A DNA stretch of 64,000 nucleotides from Aeromonas dhakensis (lineage in GTDB: Bacteria; Pseudomonadota; Gammaproteobacteria; Enterobacterales; Aeromonadaceae). Numbering within the stretch: position 1 is the first letter of the stretch; each line of letters starts with the position of its first letter. The position numbers and the translations under genes were made by a program. Below, in pieces: positions 27,183-36,082 of this stretch. The stretch covers positions 18,355 to 82,354 of the forward strand of contig NZ_CDBH01000018.1 in NCBI RefSeq assembly GCF_000820305.1, given 5' to 3'. The notes below the pieces were generated by a model. It saw nothing but the letters and a program-made list of their open reading frames with translations, ran no database searches and was not told where the DNA came from.

Positions 27183-29280
27183 GCTGCTGCGCCGGATAGG
27201 CGAGCGCAAGGACATCATGCTGGCGGTGCTGCTGCTGGCCATCGTCTTCATGATGGTCTTGCCGCTGCCGCCGGTGGCCCTCGATATTCTGATTGCCATC
27301 AACATGACCATCTCGGTGGTGCTGTTGATGATGGCGGTTTATATCAATTCGCCGCTGCAGTTTTCCGCCTTTCCCGCGGTGCTGCTGATCACCACCCTGT
27401 TCCGGCTTGCCCTGTCGGTGAGCACCACCCGGATGATCCTGCTGCAGGCTGATGCGGGGCAGATCGTCTACACCTTCGGCAACTTCGTGGTGGGGGGCAA
27501 TCTGGTGGTGGGGATCGTCATCTTCCTCATCATCACCATCGTCCAGTTTCTGGTGATCACCAAGGGGTCGGAGCGGGTGGCGGAAGTCAGTGCCCGTTTC
27601 TCTCTGGATGCCATGCCTGGCAAGCAGATGAGTATCGATGGCGACATGCGTGCTGGCGTAATCGATGTCCATGAAGCACGGGAGCGGCGCAGCATCATCG
27701 AGAAGGAGAGCCAGATGTTCGGCTCCATGGATGGTGCCATGAAGTTCGTGAAAGGGGACGCCATCGCGGGCCTCATCATCATCTTCGTCAACATCCTCGG
27801 CGGGGTCACCATAGGGGTCACCCAGAAGGGGCTGGCGGCAGCCGAGGCTCTGCAACTCTACTCCATTCTGACGGTGGGGGATGGCATGGTGTCTCAGGTG
27901 CCGGCCCTGCTGATCGCCATTACGGCGGGCATTATCGTCACCAGGGTCTCTTCCGAAGAGTCCGCCGATCTTGGTTCCGATATCGGCGCCCAGGTGGTGG
28001 CCCAGCCCAAGGCTATGCTGATTGGCGGCGTACTGCTGGTGTTGTTCGGGTTGATCCCGGGTTTCCCCATGATCACCTTCTTTACTTTGGCCGCTGTGGT
28101 CACGGCAGGCGGCTACTTTATCGGCGTGCGCCAGCACAAGGCGCTGAGCAACAACAGCCAGGATCTCCCTGCTGTGTTGGCGCAGGGGGCCGGGGCGCCC
28201 GCTGCCCGTAGCAAGCCCAAGGCCGGCAGCAAACCTCGCGGCAAGCTTGCTGAAAAGGAGGAGTTCGCCATGACGGTGCCCCTTCTGATCGATGTGGATG
28301 CCGCCCTGCAGGCCGAGCTGGAAGCCATCGCGCTCAACGATGAGCTGGTACGGGTGCGGCGGGCGCTGTATCTCGACCTCGGGGTGCCCTTTCCGGGTAT
28401 TCATCTGCGTTTCAATGAAGGCATGGGGCAGGGTGAGTACCTGATCCAGTTGCAAGAGGTCCCGGTGGCTCGTGGTCTGTTGCGACCGGGTCATCTGCTG
28501 GTGCAGGAGAGTGCTTCCCAGCTCGATCTGTTGGGGGTTCCCTATGAAGAGGGGGCACCTCTGCTGCCCGGACAACCGACCCTGTGGGTGGCAAGGGAGC
28601 ACGAGGAGCGGCTTGAGAAGACCAGGCTGGCTTCGTTGACCCCCGATCAGGTGGTGACCTGGCATCTTTCCCATGTATTGCGCGAGTATGCCGAGGACTT
28701 CATCGGCATTCAGGAGACCCGCTATCTGCTGGAGCAGATGGAGGGCAGCTATGGGGAGCTGGTGAAGGAGGCTCAGCGGATCATTCCGTTGCAGCGCATG
28801 ACCGAAATCCTGCAGCGGCTGGTGGGGGAGGACATCTCCATCCGCAACATGCGAGCCATCCTGGAAGCCATGGTGGAGTGGGGTCAGAAGGAGAAGGATG
28901 TGGTGCAGCTCACCGAGTACATCCGCAGCAGTCTCAAGCGCTACATCTGCTACAAGTACGCCAACGGCAACAACATACTGCCTGCGTATCTGCTCGATCA
29001 GCAGGTGGAAGAGCAGATACGCGGTGGCATTCGCCAGACCAGTGCCGGTAGTTATCTGGCGCTCGATCCCACCATTACTCAAGGCTTTCTCGATCAGGTT
29101 CGCCATACGGTGGGAGATTTGACGCAGATGCAGAACAAGCCAGTGCTCATCGTCTCCATGGATATCCGCCGCTATGTGCGCAAGCTCATTGAGGGGGATT
29201 ATAATGCCCTGCCGGTGCTCTCCTATCAGGAGTTGACCCAGCAGATCAATATTCAGCCGCTAGGAAGGGTCTGCCTGTGA
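27163..29280 (+). CDS. ascV: T3SS export gate protein AscV (YscV/FHIPEP family)
   Basis: 705 residues. The N-terminal third has about eight membrane helices with the FHIPEP signature region ([60 protein letters not shown]). The cytoplasmic C-terminal domain (about 365-705) forms the nonameric ring that receives chaperone-substrate complexes. The frame is open upstream inside ascY, but the ATG at 27163 gives the YscV length and start ([17 protein letters not shown]). Confidence 0.96.
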   Translation: MNQRSLELLRRIGERKDIMLAVLLLAIVFMMVLPLPPVALDILIAINMTISVVLLMMAVYINSPLQFSAFPAVLLITTLFRLALSVSTTRMILLQADAGQIVYTFGNFVVGGNLVVGIVIFLIITIVQFLVITKGSERVAEVSARFSLDAMPGKQMSIDGDMRAGVIDVHEARERRSIIEKESQMFGSMDGAMKFVKGDAIAGLIIIFVNILGGVTIGVTQKGLAAAEALQLYSILTVGDGMVSQVPALLIAITAGIIVTRVSSEESADLGSDIGAQVVAQPKAMLIGGVLLVLFGLIPGFPMITFFTLAAVVTAGGYFIGVRQHKALSNNSQDLPAVLAQGAGAPAARSKPKAGSKPRGKLAEKEEFAMTVPLLIDVDAALQAELEAIALNDELVRVRRALYLDLGVPFPGIHLRFNEGMGQGEYLIQLQEVPVARGLLRPGHLLVQESASQLDLLGVPYEEGAPLLPGQPTLWVAREHEERLEKTRLASLTPDQVVTWHLSHVLREYAEDFIGIQETRYLLEQMEGSYGELVKEAQRIIPLQRMTEILQRLVGEDISIRNMRAILEAMVEWGQKEKDVVQLTEYIRSSLKRYICYKYANGNNILPAYLLDQQVEEQIRGGIRQTSAGSYLALDPTITQGFLDQVRHTVGDLTQMQNKPVLIVSMDIRRYVRKLIEGDYNALPVLSYQELTQQINIQPLGRVCL

Positions 29281-29732
29281 GTGTCGAGCGGCCGACCTGC
29301 GAGCCCCTGACACCCTGGTTGCATGCCAGGGGGCTAGAGGTGGCGCCCTACTATCTCGGCAATACCCCAGTCCAGCTTGGTCACGGTTTTTGGTACCGCA
29401 GTGTCTATCTCGCCTGGCGGGTCGATCCCGCAACCCGGCGGGTGTGGATACTGTTGGTACGCCGCCACGGTGAGCGGCCCGGGCTGGCCAACCCCTTCGC
29501 CGCCCTCTATCTGCTGGCTGAAGCCACTCTGGCAGTGCTCGGACCGGGCCATTTTCTCTACGGCAACGTCGATGTCTTTCGCGGCAGCTCCTTGAGCGGC
29601 GAACGGCTCAGCCGCTTCTACTCGCGCTGGACCGGCGCCAGCGAACCCGAGCCGGGCTGGTTCATGTTGGCGGCCGAGCGCGTCTGTTCATTGCGAGATA
29701 TGCGAAAACGACAAAAGGGCGGCCTTGCGTGA
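29277..29732 (+). CDS. acrR: AcrR (LcrR-like T3SS protein)
   Basis: 151 residues from a GTG that overlaps the ascV stop ([40 protein letters not shown]). It matches the position and length of Yersinia LcrR and Pseudomonas PcrR, a small protein between YscV and LcrG that affects low-calcium control and whose mechanism is unclear. The last codons contain the ExsA-type site of the next operon. Confidence 0.88.
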   Translation: MSVERPTCEPLTPWLHARGLEVAPYYLGNTPVQLGHGFWYRSVYLAWRVDPATRRVWILLVRRHGERPGLANPFAALYLLAEATLAVLGPGHFLYGNVDVFRGSSLSGERLSRFYSRWTGASEPEPGWFMLAAERVCSLRDMRKRQKGGLA

Positions 29733-29761
29733 CAGGCATGCCCAAAAGGGCCTCATAGAAT
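29711..29761 (+). promoter_or_regulatory. ExsA-type promoter of the acrGVH-aopBD operon, inside the acrR 3' end
   Basis: An A-rich start at 29711, GGC at 29721, TGACA at 29730, then TAGAAT at 29756, 20 bp past the site. The site overlaps the acrR stop codon, so the translocator operon can be driven separately from the aopN transcript. Confidence 0.75.
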
Positions 29762-29771
29762 AGGAGCCAAG

Positions 29772-30056
29772 ATGAAACAACCGCGTTATGCCCACCATAG
29801 CGAAACCGTCGCCCAGGCGGAGCAGGCCATTGCAGACAATGATCACCGCCATGCCCTGTTGCAGGAGATGCTGGCCGGACTGGATCTGTCAGAACAGACC
29901 TGTCAACTGCTGTTCGATGCACCGACCGAACAGGTGGCTGTGGCCGAACAGGAGATGCTGGCGGAGATCCAGCGCCGGCAGGCGTTATCTCCATCCCAGC
30001 CGGGAGAGTCCCGCAAGAGCCGTCGCCCTACCATGATGCGCGGACTGATGATTTAA
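29772..30056 (+). CDS. acrG: T3SS regulator and LcrV partner AcrG (LcrG family)
   Basis: 94 residues, helical (AHHSETVAQAEQAIADNDHR; LLQEMLAGLDLSEQTCQLLF) with a basic tail. LcrG binds LcrV in the cytosol and negatively controls secretion before host contact. AGGAG lies before the ATG, and acrV follows after 9 bp. Confidence 0.93.
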   Translation: MKQPRYAHHSETVAQAEQAIADNDHRHALLQEMLAGLDLSEQTCQLLFDAPTEQVAVAEQEMLAEIQRRQALSPSQPGESRKSRRPTMMRGLMI

Positions 30057-30065
30057 GGAGTCGTG

Positions 30066-31004
30066 ATGAGCACTATCCCTGATTACAACACCAACCCCGG
30101 CGGGTTCGTCGGCTGGCTCGACGGGCAATCGCTCGACCAGTTGCCTGGCAATAAAAATCCCAAACTGGCCGAGTTGCTCGCCTTGCTCGACGGCAAGATC
30201 ACCCTCAGCGCCGACCAACCGACACTGCTGACCAAGGCACAGCTTGAGAAGTTGTTGGCCGCCTATCTGACCAACCCTGACGCCATTCATGGGGGCTGGG
30301 CCACAGGCCAGTTCCAGGCAGGCCAAGAGGCGGCAATTGATGCCATCAAAGGCATGATCGAGCGGGGGAAGAATCAGACTCCGCCGAAGACACAGTGGAG
30401 CGTATCTGAATTCATGCTGCTATCTCTCAGCGCGTTGACCATGGATCGTCTGGATGACGACATCATCACCACCTTTACCGGAGTGATGGCGTTTCAGGAC
30501 AACAAGCGCAAGGTGCTCAGTGACGAGCTCAAGGGGATGACCGCCGAGCTGAAGATTTATGGGGTGATCCAGTCGGAGATCAACAAGGCGCTCTCTGCAA
30601 AATCTGACCAGACCTTCAAGACCGACTTCAACCTGATGGATTACAAGCTCTATGGCTATGGCTCGGAGGCTCAATTCAAACTGGGGGCTGAGTTCAAGTT
30701 GCTTGCGCAAATGCAAGATAGTGCCGGCAAGGTGACGGTGAAGGCATTTCTTGAAAGCGACAAGAAGCAGAGCGGAGCCATGAGTGGTATAGAGGCCGAG
30801 TATGCCTATAACAAGGACAACAACAAGCTTGGCAACTTCTCCACCAGCGTGAGTGACCGCTCGCGGCCGCTCAACGATCAGGTCAGTGAAAAAACCACCC
30901 GCCTCAACGACGTCAGCTCGCGCTACAACGCCGCCATCGAGGCACTCAACCGCTTTATCCAGAAATACGACAGCATCATGCGCGACATTCTTGGCGCCAT
31001 TTGA
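30066..31004 (+). CDS. acrV: T3SS needle-tip protein AcrV (V antigen)
   Basis: 312 residues of the LcrV/PcrV family. A long central coiled-coil helix (about 145-175) and the C-terminal helix (RYNAAIEALNRFIQKYDSIM) frame a variable middle; NLMDYKLYGYGSEAQFK is in the conserved core. It forms the needle tip and helps insert AopB/AopD. It is a little shorter than Yersinia LcrV, so the variable loops are short. ATG 30066 is 5 bp after AAGGAG and is preferred to the GTG at 30063. Confidence 0.94.
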   Translation: MSTIPDYNTNPGGFVGWLDGQSLDQLPGNKNPKLAELLALLDGKITLSADQPTLLTKAQLEKLLAAYLTNPDAIHGGWATGQFQAGQEAAIDAIKGMIERGKNQTPPKTQWSVSEFMLLSLSALTMDRLDDDIITTFTGVMAFQDNKRKVLSDELKGMTAELKIYGVIQSEINKALSAKSDQTFKTDFNLMDYKLYGYGSEAQFKLGAEFKLLAQMQDSAGKVTVKAFLESDKKQSGAMSGIEAEYAYNKDNNKLGNFSTSVSDRSRPLNDQVSEKTTRLNDVSSRYNAAIEALNRFIQKYDSIMRDILGAI

Positions 31005-31013
31005 GGAGAGAAC

Positions 31014-31517
31014 ATGCAGACCGATACCACCCAGACTCCGGAATATGAAGCAAAGCTGGAAGCCTTTATGGCCGATGGTGGCACCCTGGCCATGCTGCAG
31101 GATATCTCAGGTGACACCCTGGAGCAGCTTTATGCGTTGGCCTTTGGTCAGTATCAGGCAGGCAAGTGGGAGGATGCCCACAAGATTTTTCAGGCCCTCT
31201 GCATGCTGGATCACTACGAGCCGCGCTATTTCCTCGGGCTCGGTGCTTGCCGGCAGGCGATGGGAGAGTTCGAGACGGCGGTCGAGAGCTACAGCTTTGG
31301 CGCCATGCTCGATCTGAACGATCCCCGTTTCCCGTTTCATGCCGCCGAGTGCCGGTTGCAACAAGGTGATTTGAACGGGGCCGAGAGTGGCTTCTACTCG
31401 GCCCACCTGCTGGCGGACGCGGATCCGTCGCAGGCCGATCTGGCGGCAAGCGCCAAGGTCATGTTGGAAGCCATCGCAATCAGAAGGGATCAGCAAGATG
31501 AACCCGATCAGCAATGA
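31014..31517 (+). CDS. acrH: T3SS translocator chaperone AcrH (LcrH/SycD family)
   Basis: 167 residues with three TPR repeats (LYALAFGQYQAGKWEDAHKI; YEPRYFLGLGACRQAMGEFE; YSFGAMLDLNDPRFPFHAAE), the class II chaperone signature. It holds AopB and AopD in the cytosol. Its end overlaps the aopB start by 20 bp. Confidence 0.96.
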   Translation: MQTDTTQTPEYEAKLEAFMADGGTLAMLQDISGDTLEQLYALAFGQYQAGKWEDAHKIFQALCMLDHYEPRYFLGLGACRQAMGEFETAVESYSFGAMLDLNDPRFPFHAAECRLQQGDLNGAESGFYSAHLLADADPSQADLAASAKVMLEAIAIRRDQQDEPDQQ

Positions 31518-32685
31518 AAGAAGCGTTTCCTCGCTGGGAAACACAGGTGACGTAACGGGTCTGAAGCCCGTTGCTCAGCCTCACAGTGAAACGCGGCTCG
31601 ATGCCGCGACGGCCTCAGCCAGTGGGCAGGTCCGCAAGCCGGGTGTTTCTTTGAACGCCCCCCTGGCAGTGAGCAATGGTCAACCCGCTTCTCAGCAATT
31701 GACTGACGTCAGCAGATTGCTGACACAGGTCAAGCAGAATGCCACCCTGCTCCTGCCGCACACCAACGCATTGGTTTCGGCCGCCTTTACCTCGCCGGAA
31801 GCCTTTGAAATTGAGCTGGGCAAGTTGACCAGTGATCTGGAGAAGACCCAGAACAGGCTCAAACTCGCCGATCTCGATCGGGCCCGCACCCAGAACGAGA
31901 AGAAGATCGCCGAGAACCAGGAGAAGATCAAAGAGGCTGAAGAGAGTGCCCAGAAGGCCAAAAAATCAGGTCTGGCCAGCAAGATCTTTGGCTGGATCAG
32001 TGCCATCGCGTCCATGATCATCGGGGCCATCATGGTGGCGACCGGTGTCGGGGCCGCAGCAGGTGCACTGATGATTGCCGCTGGTGCGGTCGGTGTCGTC
32101 AATATGGCGGTACAGCAGGCAGCTGAGGATGGTCTTATCTCCAAGGAGGTGATGGAGAAGCTGGGACCTGTGCTTATGGCGGTGGAAATTATCCTCGCAG
32201 TTGCCTCGGCGGTGGTGACGTTTGGCGCGGGAGCGGTCAAGGGACTTGCCAAGCTGGGGGTAAAAATGGGCTTCAAGATGGCGGGCAAGGGGGCGAGTGA
32301 AATGGGCCTCAAGCTTATCCAGAACTCCGCCAAGGTTTATATGAAGGCCGCCGACATCTCGGCCAAAGTAGCAGGGAATGCCGCGAGTACCACGGCGAAA
32401 ATGGCCAAGATAGGTACCCAAACAGCGGATATCATCGTCGATGTGGGCAATGGTGTGACCAAGACCGTTGATAGTGCAAACCAGGCCAAGCTGTTGCTCA
32501 AGCAAGCGGATCTACTGGAGAACCGCCAAGAGATGACGGCGCTGCAAGGGGTGATCGACAAACTCAAAGAGGCGATTGCCCAGATGATCGAGGCGTTTCA
32601 GCAGACCATGGAGATGATCTTTCAGATGCTCAACGCCAAGGGTGACATGATGAACAACCTGGCCCGCAGGCCGGCCGCTATCTAA
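31498..32685 (+). CDS. aopB: T3SS translocon pore protein AopB (YopB family)
   Basis: 395 residues. A coiled coil (about 110-155) precedes two hydrophobic segments (about 162-205 and 225-250), then a long helical C-terminus. It inserts in the host membrane with AopD to form the pore. The ATG at 31498 lies behind AAGGGA inside the acrH end; the frame is open further upstream only as shadow of acrH. Confidence 0.95.
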   Translation: MNPISNERSVSSLGNTGDVTGLKPVAQPHSETRLDAATASASGQVRKPGVSLNAPLAVSNGQPASQQLTDVSRLLTQVKQNATLLLPHTNALVSAAFTSPEAFEIELGKLTSDLEKTQNRLKLADLDRARTQNEKKIAENQEKIKEAEESAQKAKKSGLASKIFGWISAIASMIIGAIMVATGVGAAAGALMIAAGAVGVVNMAVQQAAEDGLISKEVMEKLGPVLMAVEIILAVASAVVTFGAGAVKGLAKLGVKMGFKMAGKGASEMGLKLIQNSAKVYMKAADISAKVAGNAASTTAKMAKIGTQTADIIVDVGNGVTKTVDSANQAKLLLKQADLLENRQEMTALQGVIDKLKEAIAQMIEAFQQTMEMIFQMLNAKGDMMNNLARRPAAI

Positions 32686-32697
32686 GGAGTATTGCTC

Positions 32698-33588
32698 ATG
32701 ATTAACAGTGATTATGCCAATGGCGTAAACCATACCAGCCTGTTACCCGAAATGCGCACCGGCGAGAGCCAACAGGTTCGTCACCCGGAAACGATCCATG
32801 AGGCTGCTGGCTCGGGCGGTCAGCGAGCGGCAGAGAACAAGAGCCTGCCAGTGCTTCCGCGTCCCTCCGTTCCCTTTGATACCAAGGGCGTTACCCAGAT
32901 GACGGAACAGCTTGAAAGCGTGATGGACATGATGTCGCTGCTCTTCAAGCTGGCACGTCAGGCCCGTGAAATGGGACTGGTACAGCGGGATACCGAGAAC
33001 AAGCTGGTTATCGGTCATCAGCAGGCGCAAGTCGATGAGATGCGCCATGGCGCCATGTTGATGATTGCCACTGCCGTGGTCTCCGGTGTGATGGCTGTTG
33101 CATCGGCGGTCATGGGAGGCTTCTCCATGGCCAAATCGGCCAAGACGATCAAACAGGACAAGGCGCTGAATGCCAATATTGCCGGGCGACAGCAGGAGCT
33201 GAAGCAGATCGGGGATATCAAGAAGACGGCGGGTCTTGAGATGGGGGATGCTGGCCAGGATCTGACTGCAAGGATCAAGAACGACAAGGCAGCCCTGCTG
33301 ACGTTGAACAAGAAGTTTGATGCCAACAATAGCCGTCAACAACTTGCCGGCACCGTGACCCAGTCAGTGGGACAAATGAGTAATTCTGCAGTGCAGGTAT
33401 CGCAGGGGACGAGCCAGGCAGAGGCCAAGGAAGACGAGGTCAAAGCGACTATCAGTCAGGCCGAGAAGCAGAAGATTGAGGACAACATGTCCTTCAATGT
33501 CAACTTCATGAAAGACGTGCTGCAACTGATGCAGCAGTATGCTCAGAGCCAGAACCAGGCTTGGAAAGCGGCCTTTGGTGTTGCATAA
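32698..33588 (+). CDS. aopD: T3SS translocon protein AopD (YopD family)
   Basis: 296 residues with one hydrophobic segment (about 122-145: GAMLMIATAVVSGVMAVASA) and a C-terminal amphipathic/coiled region (about 255-290), the YopD layout. It is the second pore subunit and, in Yersinia, also takes part in post-transcriptional control. AAGGAG lies 8 bp before the ATG at 32698. It is the last gene of its operon, with a terminator 17 bp on. Confidence 0.95.
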   Translation: MINSDYANGVNHTSLLPEMRTGESQQVRHPETIHEAAGSGGQRAAENKSLPVLPRPSVPFDTKGVTQMTEQLESVMDMMSLLFKLARQAREMGLVQRDTENKLVIGHQQAQVDEMRHGAMLMIATAVVSGVMAVASAVMGGFSMAKSAKTIKQDKALNANIAGRQQELKQIGDIKKTAGLEMGDAGQDLTARIKNDKAALLTLNKKFDANNSRQQLAGTVTQSVGQMSNSAVQVSQGTSQAEAKEDEVKATISQAEKQKIEDNMSFNVNFMKDVLQLMQQYAQSQNQAWKAAFGVA

Positions 33589-33604
33589 ACACCATGATCG
33601 TCGG

Positions 33605-33631
33605 GGCGCCCATTCGGGCGCCTTTTTGTTT
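33605..33631 (+). terminator. Intrinsic terminator after aopD
   Basis: Stem ggcgccc-attc-gggcgcc followed by TTTTTGTTTT, separating the translocator operon from the exsC operon. Confidence 0.9.
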
Positions 33632-33646
33632 TCCGGCCATTTTTCA

Positions 33647-33697
33647 TAAAAGAGCCGACCTTGAGTGACAGCCTGAGGTGGAATGGCAGGCTACCAT
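33647..33697 (+). promoter_or_regulatory. ExsA-type promoter of the exsCEB operon
   Basis: TAAAA at 33647, GAC at 33657, TGACA at 33666, then TACCAT at 33692, 20 bp past the site. It is among the best fits in this window. It shows that exsC begins at the ATG at 33723 and not at the upstream in-frame start 33678, which would lie before the transcription start. Confidence 0.78.
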
Positions 33698-33722
33698 CCT
33701 CTCCTCTCTGCTGGAGGACATC

Positions 33723-34166
33723 ATGGATCTACCCCTCATCATCAATCAGCTGCTTGCTGAGTTTGCTACCAAGTACGGCCTGCCATCTCTGGTTTTGAAC
33801 CAGGAAGGTGTTGCGGCATTGTGTTTTGATGATCACTTGCAACTAGCCTTGATCCTGGTTTCAGAGCGAGATCAGCTGGTCTTGCAGGCCAACGTAGCCG
33901 AGCTGCATCAGGTTGGTGAGGGTATATTCCGCCAGTTGGCTAGTTTCAACCGTCATTGGTATCAATTCAATTTGCACTTCGGTTTTGACGAATCGTCACT
34001 GATGGTACAGCTCTATCGTCAGATGCCAGCCAGCCAGCTGACGTTGGCCTCTCTTGAAACAAGCCTTGCCAGCATGCTTGAACATGCCGAGTTCTGGCAG
34101 GAGCTGCTGAGGTCATCACATCACGTTGAGACGAATCATGATGAGATGCAGGGTGTTCGGGTATAA
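33723..34166 (+). CDS. exsC: T3SS anti-anti-activator ExsC
   Basis: 147 residues with a class I chaperone-like fold (MDLPLIINQLLAEFATKYGL; LILVSERDQLVLQANVAELH). ExsC binds ExsE at rest; when ExsE is secreted, free ExsC titrates ExsD and frees ExsA. GGAGG precedes the ATG. It is first of the exsC-exsE-exsB set, 3 bp before exsE. Confidence 0.92.
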   Translation: MDLPLIINQLLAEFATKYGLPSLVLNQEGVAALCFDDHLQLALILVSERDQLVLQANVAELHQVGEGIFRQLASFNRHWYQFNLHFGFDESSLMVQLYRQMPASQLTLASLETSLASMLEHAEFWQELLRSSHHVETNHDEMQGVRV

Positions 34167-34168
34167 CC

Positions 34169-34402
34169 ATGAAGATACAAGAGCAGCAAGTGACGGCCCT
34201 GTCGCAAGGTGCCGCACGATCTCAAGATGGCAACTTTGCCGGGCGGGAGATGCATATAGTTTCGATTGGCAGTGATCCTCAACCGTTGGCGGTACAATTG
34301 CGTGCTTCCATCCACCTTGATCAAACTCATGAGGTGGCGTTGCAACGCTTGCAGCAGGGAGAACATTTGCCACTGTCGGAGCGGAGGATCAGGGTCGTAT
34401 GA
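34169..34402 (+). CDS. exsE: T3SS secreted regulator ExsE
   Basis: 77 residues (MKIQEQQVTALSQGA start; EVALQRLQQGEHLPL end region), which aligns by eye with Pseudomonas ExsE in length, the MKI start, the GxFxGR-like GNFAGRE segment and the ALQRL..G..PL C-terminal part. It is the secreted signal that couples export to ExsA activity. There is no strong ribosome site, so translation is probably coupled to exsC. It overlaps exsB by 4 bp. Confidence 0.88.
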   Translation: MKIQEQQVTALSQGAARSQDGNFAGREMHIVSIGSDPQPLAVQLRASIHLDQTHEVALQRLQQGEHLPLSERRIRVV

Positions 34403-34800
34403 AAAAATGGCTGGTGTTGATGATGTTGGGCCTGCTGACAGGCTGCGTCACGACGCCGATGGTCAAGCCAGCGTTGAGGCAATTGAAGGGAGAGGTTCAT
34501 CTGGCTGGAACACTCCCTCGGCCTGCCCGAGTGGAGGTCACTGCGCTGAGCGTTATCGACGGTCGTCCTCTGGTGGTGGCTGCAACGGAATACGAAGTAA
34601 CCATGTTGCCACTGACATTCGAGCTACGTCTGACACCGCTGCAAATGGCAGAAGGCAATATATATCTGCGAGCCAGATTGCGTTTCCTTGACAGTTCAGT
34701 TGTGCAAGCAGCGTATCAACAAAAAGTTTTTAAGGAATTTAATCCGGATACATATCATTTCGAATTGCGGCCAAGATCTTGTTATCCACAATGTCAATAA
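34399..34800 (+). CDS. exsB: T3SS secretin pilotin lipoprotein ExsB (YscW family)
   Basis: 133 residues with a lipoprotein signal (MKKWLVLMMLGLLTGC, lipobox LLTGC) and a beta-sandwich-like body (VHLAGTLPRPARVEVTALSV; TMLPLTFELRLTPLQMAEGN). Homologues pilot the secretin (AscC) to the outer membrane. Despite its name it is not a regulator. It overlaps exsE. Confidence 0.9.
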   Translation: MKKWLVLMMLGLLTGCVTTPMVKPALRQLKGEVHLAGTLPRPARVEVTALSVIDGRPLVVAATEYEVTMLPLTFELRLTPLQMAEGNIYLRARLRFLDSSVVQAAYQQKVFKEFNPDTYHFELRPRSCYPQCQ

Positions 34801-35147
34801 ATGCTGAACTAACAAACGACGCTAAAATCAATTGTTTATCAACAATCTGTCTTATTGGAAAAGTTTATTTTTGTAACAAACTATCATCCTCATATAACGA
34901 CAGCTTTAGTTTAGTCATCAAAATGATACATCAATAGTGTATTGGCTCTAATTTATGACTGGTTTTCTTGCGCATAGCTGTTGTAGGATGCTCCCCCTCA
35001 TTTCAAAGGTGATTAATTAATTGCCTATATTGGAATCAGTTAATTCAATACAGAATAAATAAAACGCCAATAATAAGACGCCCGGCAGAAATCCTGTCTT
35101 TGCTGAGGAGTCACAGGCACCACGCGCAGATTCAGGAAAACGACAAT
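34801..35147. other. AT-rich exsB-exsA intergenic region with probable exsA promoter
   Basis: About 350 bp with much higher A+T than the flanks and no gene. It contains attgtt-tatc-aacaat, a perfect 6-bp inverted repeat, and ATACA..TGTAT near 34926. A weak candidate promoter is TTGCCT at 35021 and TTCAAT at 35044 (17 bp apart). No ExsA-type site is visible. An AT-rich leader before exsA suggests separate control, possibly by H-NS-like silencing and its antagonists. Confidence 0.55.
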
Positions 35148-35963
35148 ATGAAAGGCATTACAACCACAGAGAAGGGCGATATAGCCCAGCTCCAGTGGTG
35201 CATGTCTGCTTTTAGTGTCATTGAGCATTCGCAGGAGGGAATATATATCCTCTTGGATGGAACTATGACCTGGCAGGACTGCACCGATACTTACGAGTTA
35301 TCCGCTAACGAGTTGATGTTCGTGCGCCGTGGCAATTATGCGGTCTGTACCGGTGAAGCGCCTTGTCACCTGCTTTGGTTACCCCTCTCAAATACTTTTC
35401 TGCAAGGTTTTTTGCAACGTTTTGGTGCACTGTTGAGTGACGTGCCCAGAATAGACACGATTGCACCTAGTTTATTGCCATTCGGCACCTCACCGTTGCT
35501 GGCTCAATGCATCCAAGGGTTGCATGGCCTGACTGAACACGAATATCCACCAGCCCTTGCCCAATTGCGTACCGAGGAACTGCTGTTTCTGCTGGCATTT
35601 GGGGAGCACGGTCCGCAATTGATGTCCATCTTGCGTCAACTGAGTAATCGACAGGTTGAGCGCTTGCAGCATTTCATGGAAAAGCACTACCTGATGGAGT
35701 GGAAACTCAGCGAGTTTGCCAAAGAGTTTGGTATGGGACTGACCACCTTCAAGGAGCTTTTCGGCTCTATCTATGGTGTCTCTCCTCGTGCCTGGATCAG
35801 CGAGCGCCGTATTCTCTATGCTCATCAGTTATTGCTCAATAGCGAGATGAGCATAGTGGATATTGCGATGGAGGCCGGTTTCTCCAGCCAGTCCTATTTC
35901 ACTCAAAGTTATCGGCGCCGGTTTGGTTGTACGCCAAGCCGCGCCAGACATGGCAAAGATTAA
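35148..35963 (+). CDS. exsA: T3SS master activator ExsA (AraC family)
   Basis: 271 residues. The N-terminal ligand/ExsD-binding half includes GIYILLDGTMTWQDC and FLQGFLQRFGALLSDV. The C-terminal AraC DNA-binding domain has two helix-turn-helix motifs (KLSEFAKEFGMGLTTFKELF; SIVDIAMEAGFSSQSYFTQS) and is nearly the same as Pseudomonas ExsA. It should bind the six promoters described here. The start at 35148 is the closest to the family; an in-frame codon at 35100 is also open. Confidence 0.95.
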   Translation: MKGITTTEKGDIAQLQWCMSAFSVIEHSQEGIYILLDGTMTWQDCTDTYELSANELMFVRRGNYAVCTGEAPCHLLWLPLSNTFLQGFLQRFGALLSDVPRIDTIAPSLLPFGTSPLLAQCIQGLHGLTEHEYPPALAQLRTEELLFLLAFGEHGPQLMSILRQLSNRQVERLQHFMEKHYLMEWKLSEFAKEFGMGLTTFKELFGSIYGVSPRAWISERRILYAHQLLLNSEMSIVDIAMEAGFSSQSYFTQSYRRRFGCTPSRARHGKD

Positions 35964-35972
35964 CGCCGGACT

Positions 35973-36023
35973 AAAATAATCTGACGTTTTTTATAAGTCG
36001 GAAGAGGGAGTAATGGATAGAAT
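35973..36023 (+). promoter_or_regulatory. ExsA-type promoter of the exsD-ascB-ascL operon
   Basis: AAAA at 35973, GAC at 35983, TATAA (G to A at the second base of TGnnA) at 35992, then TAGAAT at 36018, 20 bp past the site. The weak second half-site suggests lower ExsA affinity than at the other promoters. Confidence 0.68.
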
Positions 36024-36082
36024 AGCCCGCATATCAACACACTATTCGATTATTGCCCGCAGCAAGATGAGCAAGGCATAGC

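Noticed and set aside
26995..29106. 703-codon open frame antisense to ascV
   Set aside because: Shadow of ascV: His/Gln/Asp-rich with no domain or ribosome site.
33678..33722. Upstream in-frame extension of exsC
   Set aside because: The -10 element at 33692-33697 lies inside this stretch, so it cannot be in the message; GGAGG precedes the ATG at 33723.
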